Assembly (NCBI GenBank): GCA_902749685.1
Contig: CACVKW010000830.1
Span: 17,585-81,584, forward strand
Reading direction: 5' to 3'
DNA length: 64,000 bases
DNA from: Olavius sp. associated proteobacterium Delta 1
Lineage (GTDB): Bacteria; Desulfobacterota; Desulfobacteria; Desulfobacterales; JAFDCJ01
The notes under the pieces are model-generated. The model was not told where the DNA came from and did no database searches. It saw only the letters and a list, made by a program, of their open reading frames with translations. The translations under genes were made by a program, and so were the position numbers. Shown here piece by piece: positions 25,581 through 34,622 of this stretch. Position 1 is the stretch's first letter; every line of letters starts with the position of its first letter.

Positions 25581-26191
25581 GATCTCCTTTTAATTAAAGG
25601 GTTAATACCGTTAAAACCCGCCGATTGGCCGTTTTATTATCAGATGATAGGTGCTTCACCGATTAATCCGGACTTTAGTATTGATGAAGTCGCTGTAAGA
25701 TTATTTGTTGGAATGGATAATCCAACATCTTTTTGAGTTTAATCGTAAAAATAAGATCTATTCATTTTTTGAATAAATAACATTAGAAAAAGCGTACTAT
25801 TTTGTCAATGCAAAAACTGATGAACAGAATCTGACAAGACGATGGGGCTTTCAAGAGTGCAAAAAAGTGGCGGCTCATGGGGAATGAGCCGCCGTTGGGG
25901 AGAGGCATTGAGATATTTTAAGAAGCATTCTTACAGGGGAGTTACAACATACGCTACCACTATGTAGCATGTCAAGTCTTTTTTTCAATTTTGGGGAAAA
26001 ATTTTGCAGATTGACTCAAGTGTTGTATAATTAATTGAAATGGTTTAATTTTTTAAATATTAAGGGCGTTTCCCAAGCGTCTGTCGATTGACACCGCCCA
26101 CATTATTCTCATATAATCCCTCATTCATGACCGCTGTAATTTCCGGATCGGCAAAAATTATGGTCAACGATCTTAAAGGCCCAATAAGTCA
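25581..26191. other. Divergent intergenic region between livK and the MltF-like gene
   Basis: 611 bases without a supported protein gene. The half next to livK is AT-rich and should hold its promoter. The middle (about 25860-25990) contains two strong hairpins described separately as a candidate small RNA. The last 150 bases before the MltF-like gene show no clear element. Confidence 0.6.
25858..25988 (+). ncRNA. Candidate small RNA with two hairpins and a terminator-like end
   Basis: A perfect hairpin GGCGGCTCAT-GGGGA-ATGAGCCGCC (25869-25893) is followed by about 50 unpaired-looking bases with purine-rich patches. A second hairpin follows (GCTAC / GTAGC with flanking ACAT / ATGT, about 25948-25972), and then CAAGTC and a run of seven T. 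On the plus strand this resembles a rho-independent terminator ending a short transcript. On the minus strand the first hairpin is also followed by a T-run, so a bidirectional terminator is an alternative. No promoter was identified. Confidence 0.4.
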
Positions 26192-27661
26192 ATGAAAGGC
26201 GATGGAATGTATAAATATCCAATAATATATGTATTTTTGATTGGTTTGTCCTGCAATCCGGTTTTTGGACAGCAGGAATCTAATTCCCACCCACTGAACT
26301 TTCATCATTCTTATCAATATAAAGATGATCTAAACGGCCTGAGGGAAAAGCGGCATATTCGGGTTCTGACAGCCTTAAACAAAACCAACTTTTTCCTGCG
26401 CAAAGGCAAGATGTACGGTTTTGAGTACGAACAACTGAAAGGCTACGAAAAATTTTTAAATCAAGGGATCAAGAAAAGAGAGCTGAAAATAGTGCTTGAA
26501 TTTATTCCAATCAACCGTGATGAGTTGATTCCCAAACTGGTGGATGGTTATGGCGATATCGTTGCGGCCGGACTGACCGTCACCGCGCAGCGCAGACGGC
26601 TGGCAGATTTTACGATGCCATATCTGACCGGAGTTGATGAGGTGGTTGTCACCCACCGGTCCGCGCCTAGACCAAACACAATGGAGGAGCTTGCCGGCCG
26701 CAGGGTTTTTGTCAGAAAGAGCAGCAGCTATTACGAAAGTCTTCTCGCCCTAAATAAAAAGCTCAAAATATCCGGCAAGCCGGCCGTCCGGATTGTTGCC
26801 GTAGACGAAAGCCTTGAAACCGAGGATATTCTCGAACTTGTCAATACCGGTCTAATTGATGTCACTGTCTGTGACAGCCACCTTGCGCGTATTTGGTCGC
26901 AAGTCTATCAAAATCTGGTGGTGTGTGAGACCTTAAAGCTACGGTCCGGCGGCAAGATCGCCTGGATGATTCGAAAGGGCAGTCCGCAACTGAGGGCCAG
27001 TTTGAATGCCTACATAAAAGACAACAAAAAAGGCACGCTGCTGGGGAATATATATTTTAAGCGCTATTACAAAGAAAATAAATGGATTGGAAACCCAATG
27101 GGTTCCGATGATACCCAAAATTTCCTGAAGTATAAAGGTCTTTTTCAGAAGTATGCCCATCAGTATGGATTCGATTGGTTGCTGATTGCGGCGATGGCCT
27201 ATCAGGAGTCCGGTTTAGATAACAATAAAAAAAATAAATCAGGTGCTGTCGGCATCATGCAGGTGCTGCCGTCAACCGGCAAAGATAAAAATATCCGCAT
27301 CTCCAAGGTCCATCTGCTGGAAAACAATATTCATGCCGGTGTAAAATATCTGGCCTTTCTGAGAGATCGTTATTTTTCCGATCCCCGGATCCAACCCCGG
27401 AATCAGATTCGTTTTGCGCTTGCATCATACAATGCCGGTCCTGCTACAATTAGCCGTGCCAGAACCCTGGCCGAGGAGATGGGGTTGGATTCTAACCGCT
27501 GGTTTCGCAATGTGGAGCTTGCTGCATTGAAAATGATCGGTCAGGAGACGGTGCGCTATGTCAGCAACATTAACAAATATTACGTGATCTACCAGCACGC
27601 CTCGGAAAGTTTCGATGCGCGGCAAAAAGAGAAAAAAGTGCTCGAGAATAAAGCACAGTAA
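26192..27661 (+). CDS. MltF-like membrane-bound lytic transglycosylase
   Basis: Up to 489 residues; the ATG at 26207 (residue 6) has a better upstream AAAGG and a clean signal peptide. Residues about 45-285 form a solute-binding (SBP_bac_3) domain ('IRVLTALNKTNFFLRKGKMYGFEYE', 'VAAGLTVTAQRRRLADFTMPYL'). Residues about 310-470 form a lysozyme-like SLT domain with catalytic Glu in 'AMAYQESGLD' (near 337), then 'GAVGIMQVLPST' and 'ALASYNAGPATI'. This is the MltF arrangement: cleavage of peptidoglycan glycan strands with release of anhydromuropeptides, regulated by the N-terminal domain. The gene symbol is withheld because lipid anchoring is not evident. Confidence 0.92.
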   Translation: MKGDGMYKYPIIYVFLIGLSCNPVFGQQESNSHPLNFHHSYQYKDDLNGLREKRHIRVLTALNKTNFFLRKGKMYGFEYEQLKGYEKFLNQGIKKRELKIVLEFIPINRDELIPKLVDGYGDIVAAGLTVTAQRRRLADFTMPYLTGVDEVVVTHRSAPRPNTMEELAGRRVFVRKSSSYYESLLALNKKLKISGKPAVRIVAVDESLETEDILELVNTGLIDVTVCDSHLARIWSQVYQNLVVCETLKLRSGGKIAWMIRKGSPQLRASLNAYIKDNKKGTLLGNIYFKRYYKENKWIGNPMGSDDTQNFLKYKGLFQKYAHQYGFDWLLIAAMAYQESGLDNNKKNKSGAVGIMQVLPSTGKDKNIRISKVHLLENNIHAGVKYLAFLRDRYFSDPRIQPRNQIRFALASYNAGPATISRARTLAEEMGLDSNRWFRNVELAALKMIGQETVRYVSNINKYYVIYQHASESFDARQKEKKVLENKAQ

Positions 27662-27853
27662 AAATACACAGCTTTGCTCAATCCAGCCGATTCGCTCTTG
27701 TAATTGTCGGTTTTAATACCAGCTTATCAGGCATATGATGCCAACGCTGTGTATGTTAAAAATCTATTGTAGTTATACTTATAGCGCCACACCGGATTTG
27801 TTTCTCTTTGCCCAAAACAACGCTGCCGATTTGATTTACGATTTTTTCGAAAT

Positions 27854-28327
27854 TCATTTTTCCCCTAAATATACGCCTTTATAGTCCAGGGAAGCAAATG
27901 GTGTTCCGTCGGAAAATGACTGCGCGCCAACCACTTCCCCCAGAAATAGCGTGTGATTACCGGGGGTGTAACGGGCTATGACATTGCATTCCAGATAGGC
28001 CATGCATTCGCTCAGTATCGGACAGCCGGTTTTTCCGCGTGCCCATTGAACGGATGAAAATTTGGATTTTGGATCAGGCCCCTTAAACCGAGCCAAGAAT
28101 TCCATTTGCTGCCGATCAATCACATGCAGGGCAAAACAGCCGCTTTTTTCAATTAGCTGATGCGAATACCGATTTGGATGCACTGCTGCCATAATCAGCA
28201 GCGGGTCGTAGGAAATTTGTGACACCCACGACGCGATCATGCCGTTGACCGCTTCTTTATGATAACTCGTTAACACATAGATCCCATAGGTCATCTTGCC
28301 AAGCGTTTTAATCCAGTCTTCTTGCAT
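27854..28327 (-). CDS. Flavin reductase-like domain protein
   Basis: 157 residues. The flavin-binding split-barrel fold is indicated by 'LGKMTYGIYVLTS', 'GMIASWVSQISYDPLLIMAAV' and 'GCFALHVIDRQQMEFLARF'. These proteins bind FMN and reduce it, or use it in small redox enzymes. It is a single gene, convergent with the MltF-like gene (193-base gap). No rubredoxin partner is adjacent. The electron acceptor is unknown. Confidence 0.9.
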   Translation of the reverse strand: MQEDWIKTLGKMTYGIYVLTSYHKEAVNGMIASWVSQISYDPLLIMAAVHPNRYSHQLIEKSGCFALHVIDRQQMEFLARFKGPDPKSKFSSVQWARGKTGCPILSECMAYLECNVIARYTPGNHTLFLGEVVGAQSFSDGTPFASLDYKGVYLGEK

Positions 28328-28745
28328 GGTATATATTCCTCCAAATTATTCCGCCCGGAAAATAACAGATTCAGGGCTGTAAATGGTTTTTTGATAACTG
28401 AAGAAATTTGTTGGATTGAAGGACCGATTGTGTTTTATCCGAACCGGGCACCGATCACTTCAGACCAGCATATCATTCATCACAGCACACCGCAATTGTC
28501 GCGGTAAGATTCAGGTATTATATAATTTCGCCGAAATGCAATGGTTCAAAACGATATTTTAAAGAGTGCCCGAAACTGGAGCCGCCACAACAATTTTTGC
28601 GGAACTCAAAATTTCGAATCCACTATCCAATGTTAGCTGAAATCTGCCCATGGTCCTTGCCCTTTCATTCCGCAATCCGCAATCCGAATTCCAAAATCAA
28701 TATACCCCGTTGATCTATAATTCATCTCATGATAAGCGCATAGCG
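28328..28745. other. Divergent intergenic region upstream of the TPR membrane protein
   Basis: 418 bases. Open frames here are short and lack ribosome binding sites. Near 28660-28695 the word repeat CATTCCGCAATCCGCAATCC appears, matching the repeat style at 18.35 kb. Promoters for both flanking genes should lie here; none is clear. Confidence 0.5.
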
Positions 28746-30545
28746 ATGAGTTCAAATCAAAATTTTTGCCGGAATAGCACCACCGATAAACTGCATGGCG
28801 TCGCTCCCTGGTTTGCTGCCGGCCATCTGCTGCCCGTCGCGCTGCTGTTTATCATCAGCCTGGCGGTTTACTATAATTCATTGTCAAACGGGTTTGTCTT
28901 TGATGATTATGCGGTCATCGTTGAAAATAAGCATATAAATAACTTAAGTAACAGCCTGCCCGCTTTTTTTAGCAACTCCTATTTTATCATAGCCGCCGGT
29001 GAAGCCAGCTACCGGCCGATCGCAACGCTTTCATATTTTGTTATCCATTCATTTGCGGGACTGGATCCGTTTTATTTTCACCTCAGCAGTGTTTTTTTGC
29101 ACATGCTAAATGTCATTCTGGTGTACCTTTTTTTCGTTTTGATACTGGAAAACCGGTTCAAAGCCTTGCTGGCCGGCCTCTTATTTGCCTGCCATCCGGC
29201 CCTGACCGAGGCGGTTGACTGTATCGCCTTCAATGAGGACCTTCTAACCGCTTTTTTCTTTCTTCTGGCTTTAATTCTATATGTTAAATGCGTGGCTAAA
29301 GGGGCAGCCGGCGCTGCTTATTTTTCATCATTGCTCTTTTACTTCTGCGGTCTGTTATCCAAAGAAATGGCGATTACGTTGCTGCCTATAATTTTGCTTT
29401 ATGACCTGACATTCGGCGGCGGCAATGGGCAGTCGCTGTCTAAAAACCATGTCCTGGGCATTGTTAAAAGCAGATGGCTTTTTTATCTGGGATATACCAC
29501 GGTCAGCATTTTTTATCTGGTGCTGCGTTTTGTGATTTTCACCCATCCTGCCGACGGCATTAAACCGCACTTTGGAGATTGGCCTGAAAGGGTGCTGTAT
29601 CTGCCGAATCACATTTTCAATTTTGTCAAACTGGCATTTGTACCGTATGATCTAAATGTTGACTATGTGTTTTCTTATCCTCAGACTTTTATGGCGGCTT
29701 CGCAATTAATCGGTTTTTTTATTATTGCAGGACTGGTCGTTTTCAGTTTTTTTCGCTTTAGACATTTCAAGGAAATATTTTTTGGCATTTGGTGGTTTCT
29801 AATCACGCTTTTGCCGGTCTACAATTTAGTTCAAATATTTAATCCCTTTGCCGAGCGCTATCTGTATATTCCCGTAATCGGTTTCTGCCTCGTGGTGCCG
29901 GTTATGCTCGATGGTATTTTCAACAGGCGGCTTGCCAGAGCGGTTGCGGCCAATATGGCAACATTGCTTGTGGTTCTGGTAATCATTGGTGTCTACTCAA
30001 CGACCACCATTGCGCGCAACCGCGACTGGAAAGATGGCTTCACCCTGTGGTCAAAAACGGTGACCCAGTCTCCGGACAGCGGCGTTGCCCACGGCAGTCT
30101 GGGGCGTGCTTATCAGGAGCAGGGGCTGCTGAAGGAAGCTATCGCTGAATATGAGACGGCTGTAAAGTTACTGCCGAATCACTTTAAAGCCTATTACAAT
30201 CTGGGGGTAGTATACGATCAAAAAGGCAAAATTAACAAAGCTGTTGATAATTATAAAAAGTCCATTCTCATTTATTCCGGTTTCGCCAATGCCCACTATA
30301 ATCTTGCAAATATTTACCATAAACGGGGATTGACCGATGATGCCATCCGCCATTACAATCAAGTGGTTAAATTAGTGCCGGATGATTTAGAAGCCCGCAA
30401 CAATCTGGGGGTCGCCCTCGCCAGGCAGGGAAAGTTGGATCAAGCGATATTGGAATGGCAGAAAGTTCTGAAAATCGACCCGGCCAATAAAAGCGCCCAG
30501 GACAATGTCAGAAAGGCCAAGGGGATATTGGAAAAATCCAATTAA
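28746..30545 (+). CDS. Multi-pass membrane protein with C-terminal TPR repeats (TMTC/PMT-like)
   Basis: About 599 residues from the ATG at 28746. A frame start at 28650 would read through word-repeat sequence and is unlikely. Residues about 20-430 hold roughly ten hydrophobic helices, beginning 'YYNSLSNGFVFDDYAVIVENKHINN', where the Asp pair in 'FDDY' matches the first-loop catalytic motif of GT39-like and TMTC proteins. Residues about 445-590 hold four TPR units ('AHGSLGRAYQEQGLLKEAIAEYE' and similar). Such proteins are thought to be polyprenyl-phosphate-dependent O-mannosyltransferase relatives acting outside the membrane. The activity is inferred. Confidence 0.82.
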   Translation: MSSNQNFCRNSTTDKLHGVAPWFAAGHLLPVALLFIISLAVYYNSLSNGFVFDDYAVIVENKHINNLSNSLPAFFSNSYFIIAAGEASYRPIATLSYFVIHSFAGLDPFYFHLSSVFLHMLNVILVYLFFVLILENRFKALLAGLLFACHPALTEAVDCIAFNEDLLTAFFFLLALILYVKCVAKGAAGAAYFSSLLFYFCGLLSKEMAITLLPIILLYDLTFGGGNGQSLSKNHVLGIVKSRWLFYLGYTTVSIFYLVLRFVIFTHPADGIKPHFGDWPERVLYLPNHIFNFVKLAFVPYDLNVDYVFSYPQTFMAASQLIGFFIIAGLVVFSFFRFRHFKEIFFGIWWFLITLLPVYNLVQIFNPFAERYLYIPVIGFCLVVPVMLDGIFNRRLARAVAANMATLLVVLVIIGVYSTTTIARNRDWKDGFTLWSKTVTQSPDSGVAHGSLGRAYQEQGLLKEAIAEYETAVKLLPNHFKAYYNLGVVYDQKGKINKAVDNYKKSILIYSGFANAHYNLANIYHKRGLTDDAIRHYNQVVKLVPDDLEARNNLGVALARQGKLDQAILEWQKVLKIDPANKSAQDNVRKAKGILEKSN

Positions 30546-30599
30546 GCGGCCCTGAAAAAAAGCACGCTCAGGGATTTAAAATGCTATGAAAAATACAGC

Positions 30600-30694
30600 T
30601 ACCTGAATTTTAAAGCACCAAACATCGCTCCTAGTTAATTACGGTAAATTGGTCCCGTACGTTGCTGTGAGTTATTGCGTGCAAAATTCAGGTA
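30600..30694 (+). mobile_element. MITE-like 95-bp element, copy 1
   Basis: It begins TACCTGAATTTT and ends AAAATTCAGGTA, perfect 12-base terminal inverted repeats. A diverged copy in opposite orientation lies at 40594-40689; the two align along their whole length with roughly 70% identity by eye (shared blocks CATCGCT, CGGTAA, GCAAAATTCAGGTA). No coding capacity. The right end abuts the stop codon of the mttB remnant. Confidence 0.65.
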
Positions 30695-31051
30695 TTAGTT
30701 GAATATGAACTCTGGAATTTTTTCACCCTTCCGAAGCGCATAGTCGGTGAGTATATTTTTCATTTCATCAAGCCTGTGCGCATCAATCGCCGGTGCCTTA
30801 TAGGTGCTGAGGATTTGGTGTTTTTTGTCTCTGGCTCGTTCAAATATCTCCCTGCTTCCCGCTTCAGCATATTTAGTGTAGCTGGTCCTGCCGATGATTT
30901 CTCTGGAAGGGATCAAAAGCTCCTTTTGGAACCAATCAAATGTATGGTCAGAACCGAGTATGCCCGCTGCATCGAACTTGTTCTCCTTAATGAAATCCAC
31001 GGCAAGGGTGTCTTCTGTAACGGTTATACCGCGTATCAGCCTGTGAATCAT
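30695..31051 (-). pseudogene. C-terminal fragment of a trimethylamine methyltransferase (MttB) family protein
   Basis: 118 residues matching only the last quarter of MttB-superfamily corrinoid methyltransferases: 'RLIRGITVTEDTLAVDFIKE', 'LGSDHTFDWFQKELLIP' and 'REIFERARDKKHQIL'. Full-length members have about 470-500 residues, so the catalytic barrel is missing. The MttB-like frame continues upstream without break to the TAA that ends the Rossmann gene, so the missing part was lost by deletion exactly at that junction. The 3' end abuts a MITE-like element. A stand-alone expressed fragment is possible but less likely. Confidence 0.7.
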
Positions 31052-31066
31052 TCCGTTAAGGCAGAT

Positions 31067-31849
31067 TTAGGATTCCGCTATTAAACGCCGGTGAATATCT
31101 CTAATGATCGGTATTTTTATGCCGGCTTGATCCGCTATTTCCAGCGCTCGTGCTAGGCGCCCGGGTGCTGAGCGCCCCCTACATTTGTGATCCGGATCGC
31201 CCTTAACTCCCGCAACGAACCCTTCTATCAGTCGATCGCGGGAAAAAGATTTTTCGGTTACAAATTCCTGCAAAACGATGATGTCATTTGCCACGTCACG
31301 GGCTAATTTCTCGTGCTTTTGCCAGAGCATGGACGTGGTTGTTCCTTCCTCAAGTATCAATCCGGCGATATTGATAGTAAACACGAATACGTTTTTCAAT
31401 ACCAATTCAATTTCAAGGTCGTCTGCGGTGCTCAATATTTTACAGGGGATTTCGATACCTGCCAGGGATTCGGCAATTAAATCGGCTTCGGATCCATAGA
31501 CCGGCGACGGCAGAAGCACATTATAATCCATGCCTTTCTTTTTTTCGAACCAGACAGAAATAACGGTGGGATCGTCAATTTCGTGGATGAGCCAGTCGCG
31601 GGGAAGCAGTTCATTTTGAAGGAGGACGAGAGGCTTGTGCCATCGAGCCGGAAGGGTTTTCATGGTTTCATGATAATCTTTCTCGGCAACTGCTACCAAA
31701 ACGAGTTGCGGTTCCGGTACATCTTCAGCTTCCTTGGCGATATTCATATTGCGGGTAATCGGATACACCGGATAACCATTGCGCAAGAAAGCCTTTGCAA
31801 ATACACTCGCTAATTCTCCAATACCGATAATGACAATGGGTGGATTCAA
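31067..31849 (-). CDS. Rossmann-fold NAD(P)-binding protein of unknown role
   Basis: 260 residues. N-terminal 'IVIIGIGELASVFAKAFLRNGYPVYPITR' carries a GxGxxA-type dinucleotide loop and a second strand ending in a Thr-Arg, suggesting NADP. The layout recalls ketopantoate-reductase or 6-phosphogluconate-dehydrogenase-like proteins, with an all-helical C-terminal half ('EEGTTTSMLWQKHEKLARDV'). I do not recognise a specific family. The gene stands alone apart from the mttB fragment immediately downstream. Confidence 0.7.
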   Translation of the reverse strand: MNPPIVIIGIGELASVFAKAFLRNGYPVYPITRNMNIAKEAEDVPEPQLVLVAVAEKDYHETMKTLPARWHKPLVLLQNELLPRDWLIHEIDDPTVISVWFEKKKGMDYNVLLPSPVYGSEADLIAESLAGIEIPCKILSTADDLEIELVLKNVFVFTINIAGLILEEGTTTSMLWQKHEKLARDVANDIIVLQEFVTEKSFSRDRLIEGFVAGVKGDPDHKCRGRSAPGRLARALEIADQAGIKIPIIRDIHRRLIAES

Positions 31850-32098
31850 TTTCAGCTTCCTATTTTGTTATGGGACTCGGAATTGCACAAATTCTCCCTG
31901 ATCCCAATTAGTTTACGATCATTTAAAGGGAATATAGTTTCTGTCGGCCTTGTGTGTCAAATTATAAAATGGTATAAGATTCGAAATTTCTGAATTTTTG
32001 ATCTTCATATCTCATTGATCTGTGTAAATCAGTGAAGATCCGTATCCACTTTTGTTGATTCAGCAGAAAAACTCTGTTCGTCTAAATCGGAGGATACC

Positions 32099-34087
32099 AT
32101 GGGAGCGCAACCTGTCAGGGAAGGCACCATACTGTGGGAGCCCACCGAGGAATCAAAAAACCGGGCCACCATAACCGGATACATACAATGGCTTGAATCA
32201 GAGCAAGGATTATCCTTTGAAAATTATGACAGCCTCTGGGAATGGTCGGTCACGGATATTGAGACTTTCTGGCAAACCCTCTGGCATTTTTTCGACATCA
32301 AGGCTTCAAAACCATATACGTCCATATTGTCCGAACGAAAAATGCCCGGGGCCAAATGGTTCGCCGGTGCCGAACTGAACTATGCCGAGCACGTGTTTCG
32401 CCATATGCCATCTTCCCAGCCGGCGCTGCTGTTTCAATCGGAAATAGTCCCCCTAACGGAAATCTCCTGGGATGCGCTTTATCAGCAGGTCACTTCCGTG
32501 GCAACCGCCCTGCGCGGCCTGGGAGTTAATCGCGGTGATCGGGTTGTCGCCTACATGCCGAACATTCCTCAAACGCTGGTTGCCTTTTTGGCCTGTGCCA
32601 GCATTGGAGCCGTCTGGTCCAGCTGTTCGCCTGATTTCGGTACGCGCAGCGTGATTGACCGCTTTAACCAGATTGGACCCCGGGTGTTATTTGCCGTTGA
32701 CGGTTACTCATACGGCGGCAAATCTTTTGACCTGCAGCCGGCCGTGGGCGAACTTCAACGGTCGCTTGCAACCCTGGAAAAAACAGTACTTGTCCCTTAC
32801 TTAAAATTGGATGCTCAGCCCGATGGATTGGATAAGGTGTTAAAGTGGGACGATATCCCATTAAAAGAAAATCGCGAATTTTTATTTGAACAGTTACCGT
32901 TTGATCATCCTCTCTGGGTGGTTTACTCTTCAGGTACCACCGGGCTGCCCAAAGGCCTGGTGCATGGACACGGTGGCATATTATTAGAATTTATGAAGTT
33001 TTCGAGGCTGCATATGAATATTCAGCCGGGTGACCGCTTTTTCTGGTTTTCCACCACCGGCTGGGTGATGTGGAATATTATGCATGGCAGCCTGCTCCAG
33101 GGAGCCACGCCCATCCTATATGATGGAAGCCCGGGTTATCCTGATTTGAACGCGTTGTGGGAGCTTGCAGCCCGGACGAAGATGACTTTTTTCGGAACTA
33201 GTGCAGCCTATTTAACCGGATGTATGCATGCCGGCCTTGAGCCGGGGGAAAAATATGATCTAAGCAATCTGAAGGCGATCGGCTCGACGGGTTCCCCTTT
33301 GCCCGTTGACGGTTTCCGATGGGTATATGATCGGGTTAAAGGTGATATTGTGCTGGGCTCCACCAGTGGCGGCACCGACCCGTGCACCGGATTTTTAGGC
33401 AGCTGCCCCCTGCTGCCGGTTAGAGCCGGCGAGCTTCAATGTCGGTGCCTGGGGGTCAAAGCCCTGGCCTTTGATGAAAGCGGGATATCTCTCATTGACG
33501 AGGTCGGTGAGTTGGTCATCACCGAACCCATGCCGTCCATGCCGCTTAAACTCTGGAACGATACCGACAATGCACGCTATATCGCGAGCTATTTCAATAT
33601 GTATCCGGGAGTGTGGCGACACGGAGACTGGGTCAAGTTTACCTCGCGGGGCAGTGGGATTATTCTCGGTCGCTCGGATTCAACCATCAATCGGCTGGGT
33701 GTTCGAATGGGCAGCAGTGAAATCTATTCTGCGGTGGAGGATCTCGCTGAAGTCACCGACAGCCTCGTAATTGGATTTGAAACTCCCCATGGAGGGTATC
33801 TGATGCCGCTTTTTGTTGTTCTCAAAGACGGGGTCGAGCTGAACGAAGACGTTAAAAAAAAGATTAACACTAAAATACGCAGTCGATTATCACCGCGCCA
33901 TATCCCGGACGAAATTTATGCCATCAGTGACATTCCCCGCACCTTGAACGCTAAAAAACTCGAGGTGCCGGTGAAGAAAATCCTTACCGGTGTCCCGGTA
34001 GAAAATGCCGTGAATGTCGATTCCATGAGCAATCCGGAATCCATAAAATATTTCGTGGATTTTTTTGATAATATGTCGACACGATGA
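32099..34087 (+). CDS. aacS: Acetoacetyl-CoA synthetase
   Basis: 662 residues, the expected length. The N-terminal ACAS segment 'YIQWLESEQGLSFENYDSLWEWSV' and the AMP-binding motif 'VVYSSGTTGLPKGLVHGHGG' (near 277) are clear. 'STTGWVMWNIMHGSLLQGATPILYDGSP' and C-terminal 'IPRTLNAKKLEVPVKK' with the catalytic Lys match AacS rather than acetyl-CoA synthetase. It activates acetoacetate to acetoacetyl-CoA in the cytoplasm. A GGAGGA site precedes the ATG. A 3-oxoacid CoA-transferase lies at 41-42.6 kb, offering a second route on the same intermediate. Confidence 0.93.
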   Translation: MGAQPVREGTILWEPTEESKNRATITGYIQWLESEQGLSFENYDSLWEWSVTDIETFWQTLWHFFDIKASKPYTSILSERKMPGAKWFAGAELNYAEHVFRHMPSSQPALLFQSEIVPLTEISWDALYQQVTSVATALRGLGVNRGDRVVAYMPNIPQTLVAFLACASIGAVWSSCSPDFGTRSVIDRFNQIGPRVLFAVDGYSYGGKSFDLQPAVGELQRSLATLEKTVLVPYLKLDAQPDGLDKVLKWDDIPLKENREFLFEQLPFDHPLWVVYSSGTTGLPKGLVHGHGGILLEFMKFSRLHMNIQPGDRFFWFSTTGWVMWNIMHGSLLQGATPILYDGSPGYPDLNALWELAARTKMTFFGTSAAYLTGCMHAGLEPGEKYDLSNLKAIGSTGSPLPVDGFRWVYDRVKGDIVLGSTSGGTDPCTGFLGSCPLLPVRAGELQCRCLGVKALAFDESGISLIDEVGELVITEPMPSMPLKLWNDTDNARYIASYFNMYPGVWRHGDWVKFTSRGSGIILGRSDSTINRLGVRMGSSEIYSAVEDLAEVTDSLVIGFETPHGGYLMPLFVVLKDGVELNEDVKKKINTKIRSRLSPRHIPDEIYAISDIPRTLNAKKLEVPVKKILTGVPVENAVNVDSMSNPESIKYFVDFFDNMSTR

Positions 34088-34622
34088 TCACCTCCCGCCC
34101 ACCACAAACCCGGATAAACTAGGATATGCCTATAAGTGGTTTTGAAACCACTTCTAATCCCGTCGACAGTTGATCCAACTAAACCTTACATTGCGATTGG
34201 CCCTGAATGCGCGCATCGTCAGTTACTGAATTGATGTCAACCCAAGCACAAATTGGGCTCACAGCAACGCTGGCGGTGCCAAAATGTCTTATTCAACCTT
34301 TTAATGAAATTTATAATCTAAGTGGGCTTGTCAAATTAGTTGAAATCAGTCGCTGAATAAAATTTATTATATAATTACAGGTATTTATAACTTTTTTCTT
34401 GACAAAGGACTAGTTATATTTTACTGCATGAAAAAATTAAATTAGCGGAAAGCCATTAAAATCGACATAAAATATGATCCGGATGGAAAAATTGACTAGT
34501 AACGGAAAGCATTATCTCCTTAAGGCAAAAATAAATATAAGTTAGGGAAGGGCAATCATTAATGTTGCAGGTTCAGGGTCTGTCCCGTTTCATCGGGCAG
34601 ATGCCGCGAAAGGAGGGCAATT
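34088..34622. other. Intergenic region between aacS and the PEP-CTERM protein
   Basis: 535 bases with no supported gene. A hairpin AAGTGGTTT-TG-AAACCACTT (34134-34153) may mark the aacS mRNA end. TTGACA at 34399-34404 has only a weak -10 partner. The words TAGCGGAAAGCCATTA (about 34443) and TAACGGAAAGCATTA (about 34499) form an imperfect direct repeat upstream of the PEP-CTERM gene, a possible regulator site. Confidence 0.45.
34579..34616 (+). promoter_or_regulatory. Leader hairpin just before the ribosome binding site
   Basis: TCTGTCCCG (34579-34587) pairs with CGGGCAGA (34594-34601), one bulged base, loop TTTCAT. It ends about 8 bases before the strong AAAGGAGGG site (34609-34617) of the PEP-CTERM gene. 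It could modulate translation or protect the mRNA. Confidence 0.35.

Noticed and set aside
34399..34427. A TTGACA-based promoter for the PEP-CTERM gene
   Set aside because: The -35 is perfect but no -10 of acceptable quality lies at 16-18 bases, so it is mentioned only in the gap description.
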